From: Rhodovulum visakhapatnamense
GTDB lineage: Bacteria > Pseudomonadota > Alphaproteobacteria > Rhodobacterales > Rhodobacteraceae
Direction of reading: 5' to 3'
Assembly (NCBI RefSeq): GCF_004365965.1
Contig: NZ_SOEB01000019.1
Span: forward strand, 20,096-84,095
Length of the DNA: 64,000 nucleotides
Shown here: positions 25,727 to 36,414 of the stretch, one piece after another
Layout of the letters: each line of letters starts with the position of its first letter
Position numbering within the stretch: the stretch's first letter is position 1
The notes under the pieces: model-generated
Told to the model about the DNA's origin: nothing
Database searches by the model: none
What the model saw: only the letters and a program-made list of their open reading frames with translations
Made by a program: the position numbers and the translations under genes

Positions 25727-28534
25727 ATGACCTCGAACGCCGAAGCCGCGCAAGACGCCCCTGATTTCGCCACCGCCCTGGCCCAGGCCCTTGGCGCGCA
25801 GATCCTCAACGATGCCTATGTGCTGAGCTTCGACATGGAGACGCGGTGCCTGGTCGCGGCCAGCGACGCCACGGTGTTCCTTCTGGACCTGTCCGAGGAC
25901 GCGCTGGAGGTGAACGATTTCGCCAGCCTCGTCGCCGTCCCCGGCCAGACCTCGGATGATCTCTGGGACCGCGCCGTCGCCGGGACCGAGCCGGTCTGGT
26001 CCGGCCGCTTCATCGGCTGCCGGTCGGGCAGCACCCATGCGATGCAGATGCGCAGCGTGGTCGTGGTCTGCGCCGATGGCAGCCTCCGGCTTTCGGTCAT
26101 CGGCCATCCCGCGCCCGAATCGGCGGCGGACCAGGCCGGGCGCTGGTCGCCGCTCGAGGCCGCCGTTGGCCTGATCGCCTTCGATGCCGGCGGCACCGTG
26201 ATCGAGGTCAACGACCGCGCTGCGGCGCTTCTGGGCCAGACCGGCGCCGCGCTGGCCGGGCGGCCGCATCGCGACCTCTGGCCCGACGCCGCAACGGACG
26301 CCCCCGGCTATGACGGTTTCTGGGCCCGGCTGCGCCAGGGTCAGATCGTCGAGGGGCGCCATCCCCACCGCACCGGAACGGGCGGCACCGTCTGGCTGCG
26401 CTCGGCCTATGTTCCGGTCCGCGCCGCCAATGGCGCGGTCGACCGGGTGCTGCAATGCCTGCTGGACGTCGATGCCGATGCCCGGACCGCCCGGGCAGAA
26501 CGTGAAATCGCGACGCTGTGCGAAACCGGGCTCGCCACCGCGCGCTACGATGCCGAGGGGCATCTGACCCAGGCCTCGGCCCCGATGTGCGCGCTTCTGG
26601 GGCAGGAGGCCGAAGGCCTTGTCGGCAAGCACATGCGCCGTCTGGTCTCAAACGGCTTCTCGCGTGGCAAGCCCTTTGCCGAAGCCTGGGCCGCGCTCGG
26701 CCGGGGCGAGCGCGTGGCACTCGACATCCCGCACACCGTCCGCGGCCAGGACACGGCCTGGACGCGGTCGCAGCTGCTGCCCCTGACCGATTCCGAGGGC
26801 GGATTCGCCGGAGCCTTCGAGATCGCAGTCGACATCACCCATGAAAAGCAGGATCTCGACCGGCTCGGCGCCCGTCAGGCTGCGCTCGACAGCCGCATCG
26901 CCATGGCCGAATTCCGCCCCGACGGCACGCTGATCGAGGCCAGCACCGGGTTCTGCAAGCTGCTGGGGATTGCAGCCTCCGATCTCGACTCGCGCAGCCA
27001 CAAAAGCTTTGTGCCGTCCGACTGTGCCGACTCGCGCCGCCATGACGACTTCTGGGACCGTATCCTGCGCGGCGAGCCGGTTTCCGGCACCGTCCGGCGG
27101 CACGGCCCCGACGGACGCGCAGTCTGGCTGTCGTCTTGCTATCTGCCGCTGACCGACGCCGATGACGGCGAGGTGCGGTCGGTGCTCTTCATCGGCCATG
27201 ACGTGACCGAAGCCCGTCAGGCCGAGGCCGAAGCCGAGGGCAAGCTGCACGCGCTCGACCGCGCGATGATGGTTGTCGAATACGATCTGACCGGCCGCAT
27301 CCTTTCCGCCAACGGCACTTTCCTCGACACTTTGGGCCACCGGATCGAGGATATCCGCGGTCGTGGCCTTGGTCTTTTCCTCGACCAGGACCGCGTGAAA
27401 GACGGCGCGGACAGCCGGTTCTGGGAGGATCTGCGCGAACGCGACGGGTTCAAGGGCGAGGTTCTCTGGGTCGATGCCGACGGGCGCGAGGTCTGGCTTC
27501 AGACCGTTTTCCATCCGGTCGCCGACCCCGACGGTCGCCCCGGGCGGGTGGTCCAGATCGCCGTCGACATCACCGCGGCGAAACGCCGGACGCTTGATCT
27601 CGAGGGCAGATGGCAGGCCGCGCTGAACCATCAGGCGGTGGTCGAATTCGACCCCGAGGGCAAGATCCTTCAGGCCAACGAGGGGTTCCTGCGGCTGGTC
27701 GGGCATTCGCTCCGCGAAGTGGCAGGCCAGTCGCACAGTTCGTTCTGTGCGGGCGACTACATCCGCTCGACCGCCTATACCGATTTCTGGATGGCGCTGC
27801 GCAAGGACGAGCCGCAATCGGGCCGCTATCACCATATCGCCCGCTTCGACCGCGACCTCTTCCTGCTGGCCCACTACACGCCACTGAAGAACTGCCGCGG
27901 CGAGGTCGAGCGGGTGGTCATGTGCGGCTACGACATCTCGGCTCAGGTCGCGCTGGAAACCGCCACCGCCGCCCAGGCCCGTGCTCTGGCCGAAGAAATC
28001 GAAAGCCTGCGCAAGGTCAACGACACCCTGCGCGACGATGCCGACCTGCTGACCCGCACCAACGAAAAGCTGCAAGACAGCGCCCAGAACGGGGACCGTC
28101 TGCTCGACGGCGCGCTTACCGAGATGCGCACCGCCCGCGAAGCCGCCGACAAGGTCACCGGGATTGTCGATCTGGTGGGCGACATCGCGGTCCAGACGAA
28201 CCTGCTGGCCTTCAACGCGGCCATCGAGGCGGCGCGGGCCGGGGAACACGGGGCGGGGTTCTCGATCGTGGCTGACGAGGTGCGCAAGCTCGCCGAGCGC
28301 AATGGCGAAGCCGCACGCGAGATTTCCCGGCATATCGAACGCGCCAATGAAAGCATCCTGCGCTCGGCCTCAGGCACCGAACAGACACTGGAACGGATCC
28401 GCGCCATCGGCAGCATGGCCCAAGAGGCCATCGGCGGGCTCACCCAGATGGCGGCCCATGCCGGGGCAGGCGAATCCGCCGCCGCCTCCCTGTCGCGTCT
28501 GGCCGGAGAACTCGGCCAGGCCGCCGCAGAATGA
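25727..28534 (+). CDS. Soluble methyl-accepting chemotaxis protein with six PAS-like domains
   Basis: A 935-residue cytoplasmic chemoreceptor with no membrane helix. Six PAS-type repeats are visible at about residues 20-125, 140-250, 265-375, 388-498, 510-620 and 632-742; the later five share a C-terminal VWLxSxYxPV-like strand and the xDVT/DIT linker. A short coiled-coil linker (745-795) leads to the MCP hairpin, whose tip contains [20 protein letters not shown] (residues 820-839), the canonical CheW/CheA contact. Such a protein would sense a cytoplasmic redox, oxygen or ligand cue in a soluble array. The first PAS module is degenerate. The next gene overlaps its stop by 4 bp and encodes its probable CheW partner. 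Confidence 0.93.
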   Translation: MTSNAEAAQDAPDFATALAQALGAQILNDAYVLSFDMETRCLVAASDATVFLLDLSEDALEVNDFASLVAVPGQTSDDLWDRAVAGTEPVWSGRFIGCRSGSTHAMQMRSVVVVCADGSLRLSVIGHPAPESAADQAGRWSPLEAAVGLIAFDAGGTVIEVNDRAAALLGQTGAALAGRPHRDLWPDAATDAPGYDGFWARLRQGQIVEGRHPHRTGTGGTVWLRSAYVPVRAANGAVDRVLQCLLDVDADARTARAEREIATLCETGLATARYDAEGHLTQASAPMCALLGQEAEGLVGKHMRRLVSNGFSRGKPFAEAWAALGRGERVALDIPHTVRGQDTAWTRSQLLPLTDSEGGFAGAFEIAVDITHEKQDLDRLGARQAALDSRIAMAEFRPDGTLIEASTGFCKLLGIAASDLDSRSHKSFVPSDCADSRRHDDFWDRILRGEPVSGTVRRHGPDGRAVWLSSCYLPLTDADDGEVRSVLFIGHDVTEARQAEAEAEGKLHALDRAMMVVEYDLTGRILSANGTFLDTLGHRIEDIRGRGLGLFLDQDRVKDGADSRFWEDLRERDGFKGEVLWVDADGREVWLQTVFHPVADPDGRPGRVVQIAVDITAAKRRTLDLEGRWQAALNHQAVVEFDPEGKILQANEGFLRLVGHSLREVAGQSHSSFCAGDYIRSTAYTDFWMALRKDEPQSGRYHHIARFDRDLFLLAHYTPLKNCRGEVERVVMCGYDISAQVALETATAAQARALAEEIESLRKVNDTLRDDADLLTRTNEKLQDSAQNGDRLLDGALTEMRTAREAADKVTGIVDLVGDIAVQTNLLAFNAAIEAARAGEHGAGFSIVADEVRKLAERNGEAAREISRHIERANESILRSASGTEQTLERIRAIGSMAQEAIGGLTQMAAHAGAGESAAASLSRLAGELGQAAAE

Positions 28535-30123
28535 CCGAGACCGCGCCCGTCCCCGACAGCGCCCCCGACCGCGAGGCGACCTATGCGCTGATGGAGGTGG
28601 GCGGCGGGGTGATCGGCATCGACATAGCGCATCTGTCCGAGGTCTATCCGATCGACGCGCTTTCGCCGCTTCTGGTGGCGCATCCGGCGCTGATGGGCGC
28701 GATCCGCCTGCGCGGCCATATCATTCCGCTGGTCGATCCGCGGGCGGTCTCGGGGATCGGCCCGGTGGGCGACGCTCCCGGCATCGCCGCGATCCTGGCC
28801 CGGGGCGACCGCGTCGTCGCGCTGGCGGTGAACGCGGTTTCGGGCCTCGCCCGGCTCAGACGCGACGACGTGCAGGGGCTTGCCTCGGGCGATACCGCGG
28901 CGCCCTTCTTCGTGGGGGGCTTCTTTCATGGCGGCAAGCTGGTGAACGTCGTCGACCCCGCAGCGATCTTCGCTCTGGGCGGCCTGCCCACCGCCACCCG
29001 GTTCCGACGCGACGAAGGCGACCGCGGCGCGACCGGCGAGGGGCGCGCCTATCTGACCTTCCGGGCGGGGGGCGCCACCTTCGCCGCCCCGGCGGTCGAG
29101 GTGCATCGCACGCTTCCGCGCCAGGACATCGAACGCAACGCCCTGACAGGCGGCGACTGCCTTGGATCGGTCACCGTGAACGGGCTGCGCATCCCGGTGC
29201 TGGACGCCCCCGGCATCCTCGGGCTCGGCGCCGCGCGCGAGCGGCCCAACCCCGAAATCGTCGTCTTCAGCTTTTCGGGCGACCGGCTGATCGGCCTCGC
29301 GGTCGATGTCATCAGCAACATCGCAACCTTGCGCCAGAAGGATCTGCACGCGGCACCTGCGCTTCTGGGCGGCGGTGCCGGCAGTATCGGCGCCGTTGCC
29401 GTCGCCTCGGACGGCGCGCAGACCTACGTGATAAGGGTCGAGCGCCTGCGCGAGATGAAGGGGCTGCAGGCCATCGCCGAGATGTCGGCGCCGGTGGCAC
29501 CGCAGGCCACCCGGCCAGGTCCGCCGGCCTCTGGGTCCGCGGCCGACACGGCGCCGTCGGACCAACATGACACCCTCGAACCCGCGCCGGATACCGGCCC
29601 CTTGGACGAGACCGGGATAGCGGCTGAAACGGCGCCAGAAACCGACGTGCTCCCCTCGCCCGACGCCCTGTTCCGCGACCGGCGCCGCTATCTGATCTTC
29701 CAGGCCGGAACCGCCCATGCCGCCCCGATCGAATCGATTGCACGCATCATCGAGCCGCCAGCCACGATCACGCCGATCGCCCATCCGTTCCCCGGTGTTC
29801 TCGGCTTCTTCCCGGTCGACGGGGCGACCACCACCCTCGTCTGCCTGTCGCGTTTTCTGGGTGCAGGAGCACCGCGCAAGGGACAGCATCAAAGGGTGCT
29901 GCTGGTCGGATCGGGCGACCGCCGCATCGGCTTTCTGGTGCCCTCGGTCGAGGGGATCGAGGCTGCGACCTGGCGCGCGCTCAACACCGCCGCTGCCCCG
30001 TTCCGCGAACAGATGGTCAGCCTCGGGCGGGGCGCCGATCTTCGGGTCCTGCCCTGCCTCGACATCTGCCGACTGGCCGTCGACATCGCCGAACGGTTTC
30101 ACGACCACAACGTCTACGCCTGA
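28531..30123 (+). CDS. Triple CheW-domain chemotaxis adaptor
   Basis: A 530-residue protein built from three CheW-like domains (about residues 15-155, 170-320 and 385-525). Each has the GLxV-type beta pattern: for example [18 protein letters not shown] in domain 1, [17 protein letters not shown] in domain 2 and the [20 protein letters not shown] start of domain 3. A proline/alanine-rich linker (about 325-380) precedes the third domain. CheW normally bridges receptors and the CheA kinase; triple-CheW proteins are rarer. The start overlaps the PAS-MCP stop by 4 bp (ATGA). No cheA, cheY, cheB or cheR is nearby, so the pair may plug into a distant chemotaxis cluster. Confidence 0.9.
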   Translation: MTETAPVPDSAPDREATYALMEVGGGVIGIDIAHLSEVYPIDALSPLLVAHPALMGAIRLRGHIIPLVDPRAVSGIGPVGDAPGIAAILARGDRVVALAVNAVSGLARLRRDDVQGLASGDTAAPFFVGGFFHGGKLVNVVDPAAIFALGGLPTATRFRRDEGDRGATGEGRAYLTFRAGGATFAAPAVEVHRTLPRQDIERNALTGGDCLGSVTVNGLRIPVLDAPGILGLGAARERPNPEIVVFSFSGDRLIGLAVDVISNIATLRQKDLHAAPALLGGGAGSIGAVAVASDGAQTYVIRVERLREMKGLQAIAEMSAPVAPQATRPGPPASGSAADTAPSDQHDTLEPAPDTGPLDETGIAAETAPETDVLPSPDALFRDRRRYLIFQAGTAHAAPIESIARIIEPPATITPIAHPFPGVLGFFPVDGATTTLVCLSRFLGAGAPRKGQHQRVLLVGSGDRRIGFLVPSVEGIEAATWRALNTAAAPFREQMVSLGRGADLRVLPCLDICRLAVDIAERFHDHNVYA

Positions 30124-30148
30124 CGCGGACGGGGCCGCCTGGCGGGGT

Positions 30149-33100
30149 TCATACCGGTCCGCGCGTCTCGATCCGGCTGCCGGCAGGGTCCTTGCGCACA
30201 TAGAACCCGTTCGGGATCGCCTCCTGGACCAGCGGCACATGCGAGATCAGGCCGACCGCGCGGGTGCGCCCGACCAGCGCGCCCAAGGCCTGCAGCACCC
30301 GGTCGAGCGTTCCGGCACCATTTTCGGTATCGAGACTGCCGAAGCCCTCGTCGATGAAGATCGTGTCAAGCCGGACTTTTCCGCTGGCGGTTTCCACCAC
30401 ATCGGCCAGCCCCAGCGCCAGCGCCAGCGCAGCGATGAAGGTCTCGCCGCCCGAGAGCGTCGCGGTCGGCCGCGCCTTGCCGGTAAAGAGATCGAAGATC
30501 TGCAACCCCAGACCGCGTCGCCCGCGCCCGCCGCCTTCGGTCTCGCGTTCCAGCCGGTAGCGCCCGGCGCTCATCGGCACCAGCCGCCGGTTGGCCGCGG
30601 CCAGCACACGGTCGAACATCGCACCGATGGCATGGGTCTCGAGGTCGAGCCCCTGCGGATTGCGCCCGTCGAACAGCGCGGCCAGCGACCGAAGCGGCCC
30701 GGAAGCGGTCTCTTCCGCCTCGAGCCGTCGCAGCGTTTCAGCCAGATCGCCCCGAAGCGCGGCCAGATGATCGCGGGCATGTCCTGCCCCGGACCGCCGC
30801 TCGGTCGCCGCCGACAGCCGCGCCTCGCCCGCCTCCAGCGCCGCGCGCAACGCTTCCAGATCCGGCCGGTCGCGGCCCGCGATCGCCTCTGCCGTGGCGC
30901 GGGCCCGTTCTTCTGCGACCGCCAGTGCGCGGCCATGGGCCTCGACCGCCGCTCGGTCTTCATCGAGCCGGGCGATGGCGGGCTTCAGCTCCGCCAGATC
31001 CGCCGCCGACAACCCGGTTTCGGCCAGCCGCCCGGCAAAGGCCTGCCGCGCGGCCTCGTGCCGGGCCCGCGCCTCGGCCATCGCGCGCACCGCCGCTTCA
31101 TGCGCAGCCCGCGCCGCCAACACCGCCTCGCGGCTGTCGGCTGCCGCCTGAACCGCCGAGGCGCGGGCCGCCTCGCGCGCCGCCAGTGCCGCTTTCCGGG
31201 CCCCGAGCGCCGCGCTCAGCGCCGGTTCGCTGCGAAGCGCCTGGGGGACCGGCGCCAGCATCGCCTCGATCCGCGCGGATTCGCGCAGCGCCACCGCCTC
31301 GCGCTCGGCGATGGCGTCGCGGCACCGGTCGCGCGCGGTTTCGGCCGCCGCCACCGCCGCATCGAGCCGCGCCAGAAGGCCCTCGGCCACGGCGATTTCG
31401 GTCTCGGCCCCAAGCGCGGCAAGTCCCTCATGGGTCGCCCTGATCCGATCCTTCAGGGTGGCCGCATCGGTCCGGGGCCGGTCGAGCCCCGCCAGCCGTT
31501 CCTGCCGGTCGGCCAGCACACCGCGTTCCGAGGCCAGCGTGCGCTCGGCCTCGCGCAGCACCCGGTCGGCCTCGTCCCAGGCGGCGCGCACGGCCTTCAG
31601 CACCGCCTCGGGTCCGGACGGATCGCCCGCGCCGGCCGCAGCGGGCGCCGGATGGTCGATCGCGCCGCAAACCGGACAGGGCGCGCCGGGCCGCAAGCCG
31701 GCCGCAAGCTGCACCGCCTGAGCCTGTGCCAGACGGCGCTCGGCACCGGTCAGGTCGTCGCGCGCGGCCCGGGCCCGGCGCGCCGCCGCCTCCTGCGCCG
31801 CCGCCAGCCGGGCCACGGCCTCGGTCGAGTCGGCCACGTCGCGCTGCGCCGCCTCGACCGCACGCGCGGCTTTCATCTCGGCCTCGAGCGCCTGCAACCG
31901 GGCGGTCAGAAGCTCGCGATTGGCCGATGTCTGCCGCGCCGCCTGCACCGCCTCGGCCGCCTTGCCGCGTTGCGCCATGCGCTGGGTCAGGGCGCCCTGC
32001 GCGGCGACAAGCTCGCCCCGCGCCGCCTCGGCCAGTGCGCGCGCCTCCTGCGCCCGGCGCTGCAGACCGGCCGCAGCGGCCTGCGTCTCGGCATGGCGGG
32101 CCAGCGTTTCTACCTCGCGGCGGAGCGTCTCGGTCTCGGGCGCCCGGGCGGCTTCGGCCTCGGCCCGAACGGCGGCGCGCTTCGCGGCGGCTTCGGCAAC
32201 CTCAAGCCGCGCTTCTGCGGCATCCATCCGCGCGGCCGCCGCCTGCGTCTCTCGCGCAGCCTCGGCCACCCGCGCCTCGATATCGACCAGCAGCCGCGCG
32301 CGGTCGGCGCGGCGGACCTGCGCGGCCAGCTCGGCCATCGCGGGCCCGGCCTCGCGTATCCCGGCCAGAGCCTGGTCTGCCGCCGCCGCCGCCAGAAACC
32401 GCGCCTCGGTCTGTTCTGCCGTGCTCAGCCCCGCACGTGCCGCCACCGCCTCGCGCGCTGCCGCCGCCTCGGCGGTCCGGGCCTCGGCCAGCCGCGCCTC
32501 GGCCGCGGCAAGACCGGTCTCGAGCGCCTGCATCCCGTCGAAACCCTCGGCCGCAAGCCGTCCCTCGCAGACCGCGCGCGCCTCGCGAAGGGTGCGCTCC
32601 AGCATTTCGGCCTCGGCCTTCATCGCCTGCGCCAGCCGCCGGTAGAGCGACACATCGAAAAGCTCGCGCAGGATCTCCAGCCGCTCGCGGGTGCGCGCGG
32701 CAAGGAAGGTCTCGAACCGGCCCTGGGGCAGCAGCACGATCTGGCGGAACTGCCCGGGCCCATAGCCCAGAAGCCCGGTCACCGCCGCCGCGACCGCGCC
32801 CACCTTCTTTTCGGCCAGCACCTTGCCGCGCCCCTCGGGTCCGATCCGGTCGAGCGCGAGCCCCGTCGCGTCGAAAAGATAGGCCTCGTGCGGGTCGCGG
32901 GTTTCGCCGCTGCCGCGGGTCTTGGGGCGCGCCTGGTCGGGACGGCGCAGGAGCACATAGCGCCGCTCGCCCAGATCGAAGACGAATTCGACCTCGGTCG
33001 GCATGTCGGGATCGGCATGATCGGCCCTCAGCGAGGGCGCGTCCTGTTCGGCCCGCGCCGCCTCGCCGAACAGCGCGAAGGTCATCGCGCTGAAGATCGT

Positions 33101-33226
33101 CGACTTGCCCGACCCGGTCTGGCCGTAGATCCCGAACAGCCCCGCCGCCACGGCGGCCCGGAAATCGACCACCTCGCGGCCGGGAAACGGACCGAAGGCC
33201 TGCAGGGTCAGGCGAACCGGCCTCAT
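30149..33226 (-). CDS. sbcC: Exonuclease SbcC (SMC-like ATPase subunit)
   Basis: SbcC is the ATPase of the SbcCD complex, which cleaves hairpins and protein-blocked DNA ends. The 1025-residue product has Walker A GQTGSGKST (about residues 35-43), two long alanine/arginine-rich coiled-coil arms, a zinc-hook CPVCG near residue 515 and, at the C-terminus, the ABC signature LSGGETFIAALALALG and Walker B LDTIFIDEGFGSLD. The length is typical. It is translated after sbcD with a 4-bp overlap (start 33226, sbcD stop 33223). Confidence 0.96.
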   Translation of the reverse strand: MRPVRLTLQAFGPFPGREVVDFRAAVAAGLFGIYGQTGSGKSTIFSAMTFALFGEAARAEQDAPSLRADHADPDMPTEVEFVFDLGERRYVLLRRPDQARPKTRGSGETRDPHEAYLFDATGLALDRIGPEGRGKVLAEKKVGAVAAAVTGLLGYGPGQFRQIVLLPQGRFETFLAARTRERLEILRELFDVSLYRRLAQAMKAEAEMLERTLREARAVCEGRLAAEGFDGMQALETGLAAAEARLAEARTAEAAAAREAVAARAGLSTAEQTEARFLAAAAADQALAGIREAGPAMAELAAQVRRADRARLLVDIEARVAEAARETQAAAARMDAAEARLEVAEAAAKRAAVRAEAEAARAPETETLRREVETLARHAETQAAAAGLQRRAQEARALAEAARGELVAAQGALTQRMAQRGKAAEAVQAARQTSANRELLTARLQALEAEMKAARAVEAAQRDVADSTEAVARLAAAQEAAARRARAARDDLTGAERRLAQAQAVQLAAGLRPGAPCPVCGAIDHPAPAAAGAGDPSGPEAVLKAVRAAWDEADRVLREAERTLASERGVLADRQERLAGLDRPRTDAATLKDRIRATHEGLAALGAETEIAVAEGLLARLDAAVAAAETARDRCRDAIAEREAVALRESARIEAMLAPVPQALRSEPALSAALGARKAALAAREAARASAVQAAADSREAVLAARAAHEAAVRAMAEARARHEAARQAFAGRLAETGLSAADLAELKPAIARLDEDRAAVEAHGRALAVAEERARATAEAIAGRDRPDLEALRAALEAGEARLSAATERRSGAGHARDHLAALRGDLAETLRRLEAEETASGPLRSLAALFDGRNPQGLDLETHAIGAMFDRVLAAANRRLVPMSAGRYRLERETEGGGRGRRGLGLQIFDLFTGKARPTATLSGGETFIAALALALGLADVVETASGKVRLDTIFIDEGFGSLDTENGAGTLDRVLQALGALVGRTRAVGLISHVPLVQEAIPNGFYVRKDPAGSRIETRGPV

Positions 33227-34365
33227 GCCCCCTCCTCGCGGCCACGCAGCCCGTCGAGCGTCGCGACGATGGCCGCCAGTTCGGCCGCGTCCGGCCCCTC
33301 GCCGCGCAGCTGGGTCAGGAAATCGCCGATCACCGCCAGCGGATCGTCAAGCGCCACGGGCGCCCCGCCCAGCGCCTTGACCTCGGGCGCCTGCATCTCG
33401 CGGGCATAGGCCAGATCGCAGGCATTGGGAAAGACCGCGCGCAGCCGCCGCATCGCGTCGATCACCGGCGCCTCGTCGGTCAGGACGACGCGCAGGAAAT
33501 CCTCCGTGGGCGGCAGGTGCAAAAGATCGGCATGGCGCCCCTCGATCACCCGGACGCCCCGGATCGGCCGGAACGGGATTGGCGCAATCCGGACCTCTCC
33601 GGCGCCGCCGATCTCGACCAGGCTCATGGATTTCTCTTCGCCCGCCTCGTCGAACCCGAAGGCCAGCGGCGCCCCGGCATAGCGGATCCCGGCGCGGCCC
33701 GCCGATTGCGGGCGGTGAAGATGGCCCAGCGCCACGTACTGGGCGCCATCGAAAAGCTCGGCCCCGACCGTCTCGACACCGCCGATCCGTGCCAGCGGCC
33801 GTTCCGCATCGCTGACCGCAGCCCCGGCGACGGTGCCATGCGCGACGATGACCCAGCGCGCGCCCTCGGGCAGCGCAGCCCGGGCGGCGGCGATCTGGGC
33901 GCGCATCACATCCTCGGGCGAGGCGAGGCTTTCGTCGCCGAAAGCCTCGCGCGCGGCATATTCCCAGGCGAAGGGCAGCGCCGAGATCGCCACAGCGCCA
34001 TGCGCATCCTCGAGGATCAGCGGCGGTTCCTCGGCCGCGACCGTGCCCCGGATCAGCGCGCGCGCGGTGTCGGTCATCACTGACATCGCCTCGATCCGGT
34101 CGCCGGAATCGTGATTTCCCGCGATCATCACCACCGCCGCGCCGGTTTCGGCCCGGATCCGGGCCAGGAAGGCGTTGAACTGGCGCACCGCGCTGGCGGA
34201 CGGGGCCGCGCGGTCGAAGACATCGCCCGCGATCACCAGCGCGTCTACCTCATGGGCCGCCACCGCCGCCGCGATCTGGTCCAGCACGGCGTCATGGTCG
34301 GGCTCCAGCGAAATGCCGTTGAACTGGCGTCCAAGATGCAGGTCGGCGGTGTGGAGAAGTCGCAT
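33223..34365 (-). CDS. sbcD: Exonuclease SbcD (nuclease subunit)
   Basis: SbcD is the Mn-dependent metallophosphoesterase nuclease partner of SbcC. The 380-residue product shows the phosphoesterase ladder in order: MRLLHTADLHLG, VIAGDVFD, IAGNHDSGDR, VIVAHGTVAG and ALGHLHRPQ. The ATG at 34365 was preferred over a Met seven codons upstream because HTADLHLG begins immediately in family members. The stop overlaps the sbcC start. The pair acts in repair of palindromic and stalled-replication structures. Confidence 0.95.
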   Translation of the reverse strand: MRLLHTADLHLGRQFNGISLEPDHDAVLDQIAAAVAAHEVDALVIAGDVFDRAAPSASAVRQFNAFLARIRAETGAAVVMIAGNHDSGDRIEAMSVMTDTARALIRGTVAAEEPPLILEDAHGAVAISALPFAWEYAAREAFGDESLASPEDVMRAQIAAARAALPEGARWVIVAHGTVAGAAVSDAERPLARIGGVETVGAELFDGAQYVALGHLHRPQSAGRAGIRYAGAPLAFGFDEAGEEKSMSLVEIGGAGEVRIAPIPFRPIRGVRVIEGRHADLLHLPPTEDFLRVVLTDEAPVIDAMRRLRAVFPNACDLAYAREMQAPEVKALGGAPVALDDPLAVIGDFLTQLRGEGPDAAELAAIVATLDGLRGREEGA

Positions 34366-34438
34366 GCCGGCAATCCGTTCCGCCAATCGGGACAGAAGTC
34401 TAGGTGTAGAAGCGAAGGCCGGTCAAGCGGGCGCCAGC

Positions 34439-34615
34439 TCAGCGCATGAAGCGCGCGGCCTCGATCCAGTCGACCATGGCCATGTCGATCTGGCGCAGGA
34501 TCTCGGCGGCGCGGTCGGGCTCGTTGCGGTTTTCCAGCGCGTCCAGCGCCATATGCAACGCCCGGTGCATCTGTTGCACCCCGTCGATCGCCTCGCGGCT
34601 GGCCACAGGTTTCAT
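34439..34615 (-). CDS. 58-residue conserved-looking small protein
   Basis: A short frame of 58 residues on the sbcDC strand begins MKPVASREAIDGVQQMHRAL and ends WIEAARFMR. It is mostly helical, with Met, Leu and Ala on one face, and preceded by AGGAG at good spacing before the ATG at 34615. It fills the gap between the CehA-like gene and sbcD exactly. No domain is recognised; the frame's fit, codon use and ribosome-binding site support a real small gene. Confidence 0.7.
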   Translation of the reverse strand: MKPVASREAIDGVQQMHRALHMALDALENRNEPDRAAEILRQIDMAMVDWIEAARFMR

Positions 34616-34696
34616 GCCCGCTCCTGTCTTGTCTCCGGTCCCGAAGGGCAGAGATGGACCGGAACCCCGGTCCGAGGCAAGGCCGGAGGCAAGGGT

Positions 34697-35614
34697 TCAG
34701 CGCCAGATCGGGTTCGACCAGGCCCGCCGCCCCGCCGCGTCGATCGCCGTCACCCGCAGCCAGGGCGAACCGGCGCACCGCCCAAGCGGCACCCGCGCCC
34801 GGGTCATCGCGGCCCCGTGGCAGGCCACCGCAGCCGAGCCCCGGCCCTGGACGATCACCGTCGAGACCGCCGAGCATGCCACCTCGACCGCCGCGCCATC
34901 CAGCGCGACCCCGCGCAGCTCGGGCCCCTGGGTCGCATAGAACCGCCCGGCCTTCAGCGCGGCCAGAAGCGGCTCGGGCGCGTTCTCTTCGGCCTTGACC
35001 ATGACCCAGCCGCCGAAATGGTCGGGCTCGGTGAAATGCGCGTCGTCGGTGGCGATCAGGCTCAGCCGCCGGCCCTCGGTCAGCAGCAGATCGGCGATGC
35101 CGAAGCCGTCGGCCCGGTCGCTGCCGACGGCGCAGCCGTGATTGTAGACCTCGACCGCATGGGCGGCCTCGATCCCGCGTGCATCGGCCAGCGTCAGCCC
35201 CGACCATTGCGGGTGGGCGATGGCCACGAATGCCCCGGCCGCGGCGGCCCGGGCGGCGATGGCGGCGCCGGTTTCCTGACCCTCGGCAGGGGCGAAATCG
35301 GGCGCGTGGCCCGGCGCGAAATCGGCGGGCAGCCCCACGGCCAGGATATGCCAGAGCTCGCCATTGGCCATCGCACCCGAATGCAGTTCGGCCCCCAGAA
35401 GGGTGGTGAAGCCTGCGCCCCGGAACGGACGGGTGTCGGCCACCGGATATCCGTAGAGCCCGATGAAATGATCGGTCAGCGCAATGAAATCGTAGCCTTG
35501 CGCGGCATAGCGGCGACAGACCTCGGCGGGCGGCAGCACCCCGTCCGAAAGCGTGGAATGGGTGTGCAGGTTGCCGCGAAAGAACCGCCCGGGCGCGGTG
35601 AAGGCATCGGTCAT
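34697..35614 (-). CDS. PHP-domain metallohydrolase (CehA/McbA-like)
   Basis: A 305-residue PHP-fold protein with the metal-site ladder NLHTHSTLSDG (residues 15-25), FIALTDHF, LGAELHS, VAIAHPQW and IATDDAHF. This order and the CehA/McbA-type C-terminus (about residues 210-305, with a beta-rich tail) mark a PHP phosphoesterase/hydrolase rather than a DNA polymerase PHP domain. Its start overlaps the PotC-like permease stop by 4 bp (ATGA), so it is the last gene of the polyamine-type ABC operon. It may process the imported compound. CehA cleaves carbaryl-type carbamates and McbA is similar; the substrate here is unknown. Confidence 0.85.
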   Translation of the reverse strand: MTDAFTAPGRFFRGNLHTHSTLSDGVLPPAEVCRRYAAQGYDFIALTDHFIGLYGYPVADTRPFRGAGFTTLLGAELHSGAMANGELWHILAVGLPADFAPGHAPDFAPAEGQETGAAIAARAAAAGAFVAIAHPQWSGLTLADARGIEAAHAVEVYNHGCAVGSDRADGFGIADLLLTEGRRLSLIATDDAHFTEPDHFGGWVMVKAEENAPEPLLAALKAGRFYATQGPELRGVALDGAAVEVACSAVSTVIVQGRGSAAVACHGAAMTRARVPLGRCAGSPWLRVTAIDAAGRRAWSNPIWR

Positions 35615-36414
35615 GTCGCTTGCTCCGCCGCGCGCCGCTCGTGCGCCTTCAGCGCCGCCCAGGCCAGCGCGAAGGCGACGGTGGCCAGAATGAACAGGAT
35701 CCCCAGCGCATTGATCGCGGGCGAGAGCCCGAAGCGCATGCGCGAGCCGATCTCGGTCACCAGGGTGTGTTCGCCGCCGATGGCGAACATGGTGGTGTTG
35801 TAGTTCTCGAAGCTCTGCAGGAAGGCGATGACGGCGGCGGTCAGGATCGTCGGGCGCAGGAACGGCAGGGTGATCCGGCGAAACGCCTGGAAGGGCGTCG
35901 CCCCAAGATCAAGCGCCGCCTCTTCCAGCGCCCCGTCCTGACGTTGCAGCCGGGCCATGAACATCAGCATGGTATAGGAGGCGATGAAGGTGGTCTGGGC
36001 AAGGATCGCGGTGAACAGCCCGGCCGAGACGTCGAGCCCGCGCCAGAAGATCACGGTCGAGATCCCCAGGATGATGCCGGGCGTCAGGAGCGGCGAGACC
36101 ATAGCGGTGTAAAGCACCCCCGCCGCCCGGCTGCCGAGCCGCCCCAGCAGCAGCGCCCCGGCCAGCCCCATCGGCAAAGCCAGCGCGATCACCGCGCCGG
36201 CGATCAGCACCGAATTGGCCAGACCCGACCACATCCGTCGGTCCTGCCAGAGCTCGGTGAACCAGTGCAGGGTAAAGCCCTTCCAGACCGTGACCGAGGG
36301 CGGCGAATAGTCGTTGAAGCCCGCCGCCACCATGATCGCGAGCGGCAGGAACATGTAGAGGAAGAAGACCCCCATATAGATCCGCAGAAGAAGGCCGCTG
36401 CCGGTTCGCGTCAT
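35611..36414 (-). CDS. Polyamine-type ABC transporter permease (PotC-like)
   Basis: A 267-residue inner-membrane permease with six helices. The EAA loop is EEAALDLGATPFQAFRRITL (about residues 160-180), which contacts the ATPase. The LMFMARLQRQDGALEEAAL context is typical of PotC/PotI in spermidine/putrescine importers. It overlaps the PotB-like gene start by 4 bp at its 5' end and the hydrolase start at its 3' end. It works with PotB-like, PotA-like and the binding protein encoded just upstream. Confidence 0.92.
   Translation of the reverse strand: MTRTGSGLLLRIYMGVFFLYMFLPLAIMVAAGFNDYSPPSVTVWKGFTLHWFTELWQDRRMWSGLANSVLIAGAVIALALPMGLAGALLLGRLGSRAAGVLYTAMVSPLLTPGIILGISTVIFWRGLDVSAGLFTAILAQTTFIASYTMLMFMARLQRQDGALEEAALDLGATPFQAFRRITLPFLRPTILTAAVIAFLQSFENYNTTMFAIGGEHTLVTEIGSRMRFGLSPAINALGILFILATVAFALAWAALKAHERRAAEQAT

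Noticed and set aside
29717..33409. 1230-codon plus-strand frame over sbcC and part of the CheW gene
   Set aside because: Arginine/glycine-rich shadow opposite a well-marked SMC-like ATPase; no recognisable domain.
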